A stretch of 64,000 bases of DNA from assembly GCA_902826885.1 (NCBI GenBank), contig CADEGL010000001.1, positions 72,957 to 136,956 on the forward strand. The letters are read 5' to 3'. Both the position numbers and the translations under genes were made by a program. This document shows, piece by piece, positions 62,828 to 64,000 of the stretch. The stretch comes from an uncultured Alphaproteobacteria bacterium (lineage in GTDB: Bacteria; Pseudomonadota; Alphaproteobacteria; CADEGL01). Below the pieces are notes generated by a model, which had not been told where the DNA came from, searched no databases, and was given only the letters and a program-made list of their open reading frames with translations. The first letter of the stretch is position 1; every line of letters begins with the position of its first letter.

Positions 62828-64000
62828 ATGGACCGGGGGCGTATCGAGGCAAATATCTTCCGGTTTCGAGAGCATGCGCGCTACAATGCCTCCGACGTCT
62901 CCACCGCACAACCAGGGCCTTTATCCATCCAAATGGACCGTCTGGATTACGACCGGCTTGCCCGCGAATACAACACGTCCTTGACCGACAAGTTGCGCGG
63001 GCACGGTGCCCAGGGCACCTTCCTCGAGCACTGGGTTCCCGACGAAGACCCGATTCGCGGTCTTCTTAACATGATCGAGGCGGCCGAAATAGACCGTCTC
63101 GATGCCATATCGATTCAGGTTTCGGCGCAAACGCTTGGCATGGGCGATCTCGGGCGTTTGCGCGAGATGGCCGAAGGGCTGGCCTCGATCGACATCACCG
63201 CGCAGGAGGCCAGCTTCCTTATCGAGGCCACGGGCATCGGCCGACAAAGCGCCATAGCCCGCCGGGGGCACGGGCCCTCCCCTTCTTCGACCGCGGCGGC
63301 AAGGAACAGAAGCGAGTCGTCAGGCAAGCGGCGGGAAACAGCCGGCATTCACCCGAGCCTGGCCGCCAACCTCGCCACAGCGCACGGCAAGATCTCGCGC
63401 GAGGGATTGGTCGCGGTTCCGCAAGGTTCGGTCCGCTATCTGTGTCAACAGGACGGGGATACTCTGTCGCTCGATGTGATGCCTGACGGACGAATCGCCC
63501 AGGCCCGTCACCAGGCGATCGCTTCCGCGGACCGCAAGACGCTCGTCGACCTGATGTGCCAACTGATCGAAGGTCGGACCGTCCAGGACGCCAGCGACCA
63601 TGCGGGGATACTTGTTATCGACCGGCTGCGCACGGCATCCGGCACCCCACGCACCGTTCCCGGCGTTCTGCTGGTGGCCAACGCGGGACAAGACGTGGCG
63701 GCCGCCCTTCGCCTCGTCCGCGGCGCATGTCAGGCCCATGCGGCCGCGACGGGAGCCGCCGGAACCGCCAACTTCTTCGAGGCCCCGCCCGCTCCGCAAT
63801 GGCTCGCCCTGAAGCCGGAAGCCCGGCTGGAGCGCATTTCGGCCGCGGTAGCGGCCTTTATCGTCTCGGGCGGCTGGCCCTCCGGCACCATCCAGCCGCT
63901 GTCGTTGGACGAAGATTTGCTTGGGTACCCGGTCCGCGTTTTGGTAGAGTTGGGCGACGGTTTGTCAACCCAAACAAAGCCTTCGGTCCTTAGGGACTTG
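62828..64000 (+). CDS. unidentified protein, 3'-truncated by the window end
   Basis: A reading frame opens at the ATG at 62828 and stays open for 391 codons to the last base, so the gene continues beyond the window. It has the G/C-rich third positions of its neighbours, while the frames on the other strand at 62921-63271 and 63320-63799 are probably shadows. An ATG at 62933 is another possible start. The N-terminal 110 residues look helical, followed by a Ser/Arg-rich linker and a globular part (EGRTVQDASDHAGILVIDRL near residue 245). I do not recognise the family. Its direction away from the SDR pair suggests it is not part of that operon. Confidence 0.6.
   Translation, partial: MDRGRIEANIFRFREHARYNASDVSTAQPGPLSIQMDRLDYDRLAREYNTSLTDKLRGHGAQGTFLEHWVPDEDPIRGLLNMIEAAEIDRLDAISIQVSAQTLGMGDLGRLREMAEGLASIDITAQEASFLIEATGIGRQSAIARRGHGPSPSSTAAARNRSESSGKRRETAGIHPSLAANLATAHGKISREGLVAVPQGSVRYLCQQDGDTLSLDVMPDGRIAQARHQAIASADRKTLVDLMCQLIEGRTVQDASDHAGILVIDRLRTASGTPRTVPGVLLVANAGQDVAAALRLVRGACQAHAAATGAAGTANFFEAPPAPQWLALKPEARLERISAAVAAFIVSGGWPSGTIQPLSLDEDLLGYPVRVLVELGDGLSTQTKPSVLRDL

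Noticed and set aside
63320-63799. Minus-strand frame opposite the right-edge reading frame
   Set aside because: The plus frame is open for the whole 1.17 kb and has better coding-like base use; the minus frame is broken into pieces.

Overview
This is a GC-rich bacterial chromosome segment, most likely from an alphaproteobacterium of the Rhodospirillales type. The evidence is gene content and order: pyrB-pyrC-plsY-dprA-topA-rnr, a DivK-type response regulator facing rpmG, a DinB with an N-terminal zinc ribbon, and frequent ATGA stop/start coupling. I see no rRNA, tRNA, CRISPR array, transposase or phage gene.

The left part (1-17.6 kb) is metabolism and information processing. It holds an EamA exporter divergent from an Lrp/AsnC regulator, which is coupled to pirin, aldo/keto reductase and DUF6064 genes. 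Next come an alkylation-repair pair (Ada-C/Ogt methyltransferase and a 2OG-Fe(II) oxygenase), a GMC oxidoreductase and a Bcr/CflA drug exporter. The block pyrB, a pyrC-like gene without its first metal ligands, plsY, dprA, topA and rnr follows.

From 17.6 to 27.2 kb lies a first surface-polysaccharide block: an SAF-type oxidoreductase, GT2, GT4, glucose-1-phosphate cytidylyltransferase, an SDR, an RfbC-like epimerase, a GMC oxidoreductase with a small Tat-signal protein, and a Wzx-type flippase. Housekeeping genes return at 27.5-32.2 kb: an S41 protease lipoprotein, rpmG, divK, a ROK kinase and dinB.

From 32.2 to 62.8 kb nearly everything concerns cell-surface glycans. There is GmhB, several glycosyltransferases, a lipoprotein hydrolase, an outer-membrane beta-barrel, and a five-gene overlapping operon (35967-41781) with a ligase-like membrane protein and a sulfatase-fold enzyme. 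A permease is fused to what looks like a dead ATPase domain. The centrepiece (44.4-54.7 kb) is a sugar-assembly cluster: a SIS isomerase, a heptose nucleotidyltransferase-kinase fusion in reversed domain order, a TPP-dependent E1 alpha/beta pair without an E2, two DegT aminotransferases, a Gfo/Idh/MocA oxidoreductase, a UXS-like SDR and a C-methyltransferase. I infer that it builds an unusual branched or amino-modified heptose or deoxysugar. More glycosyltransferases, a methyltransferase, a YfhO-like membrane protein and two SDR epimerases complete the region.

The right edge (62828-64000) is an unidentified reading frame that runs off the window. The most interesting items are the E1/heptose/aminotransferase cluster, the dead-ATPase permease fusion, the five-gene coupled operon, and a terminator hairpin that also encodes the next gene's signal peptide.
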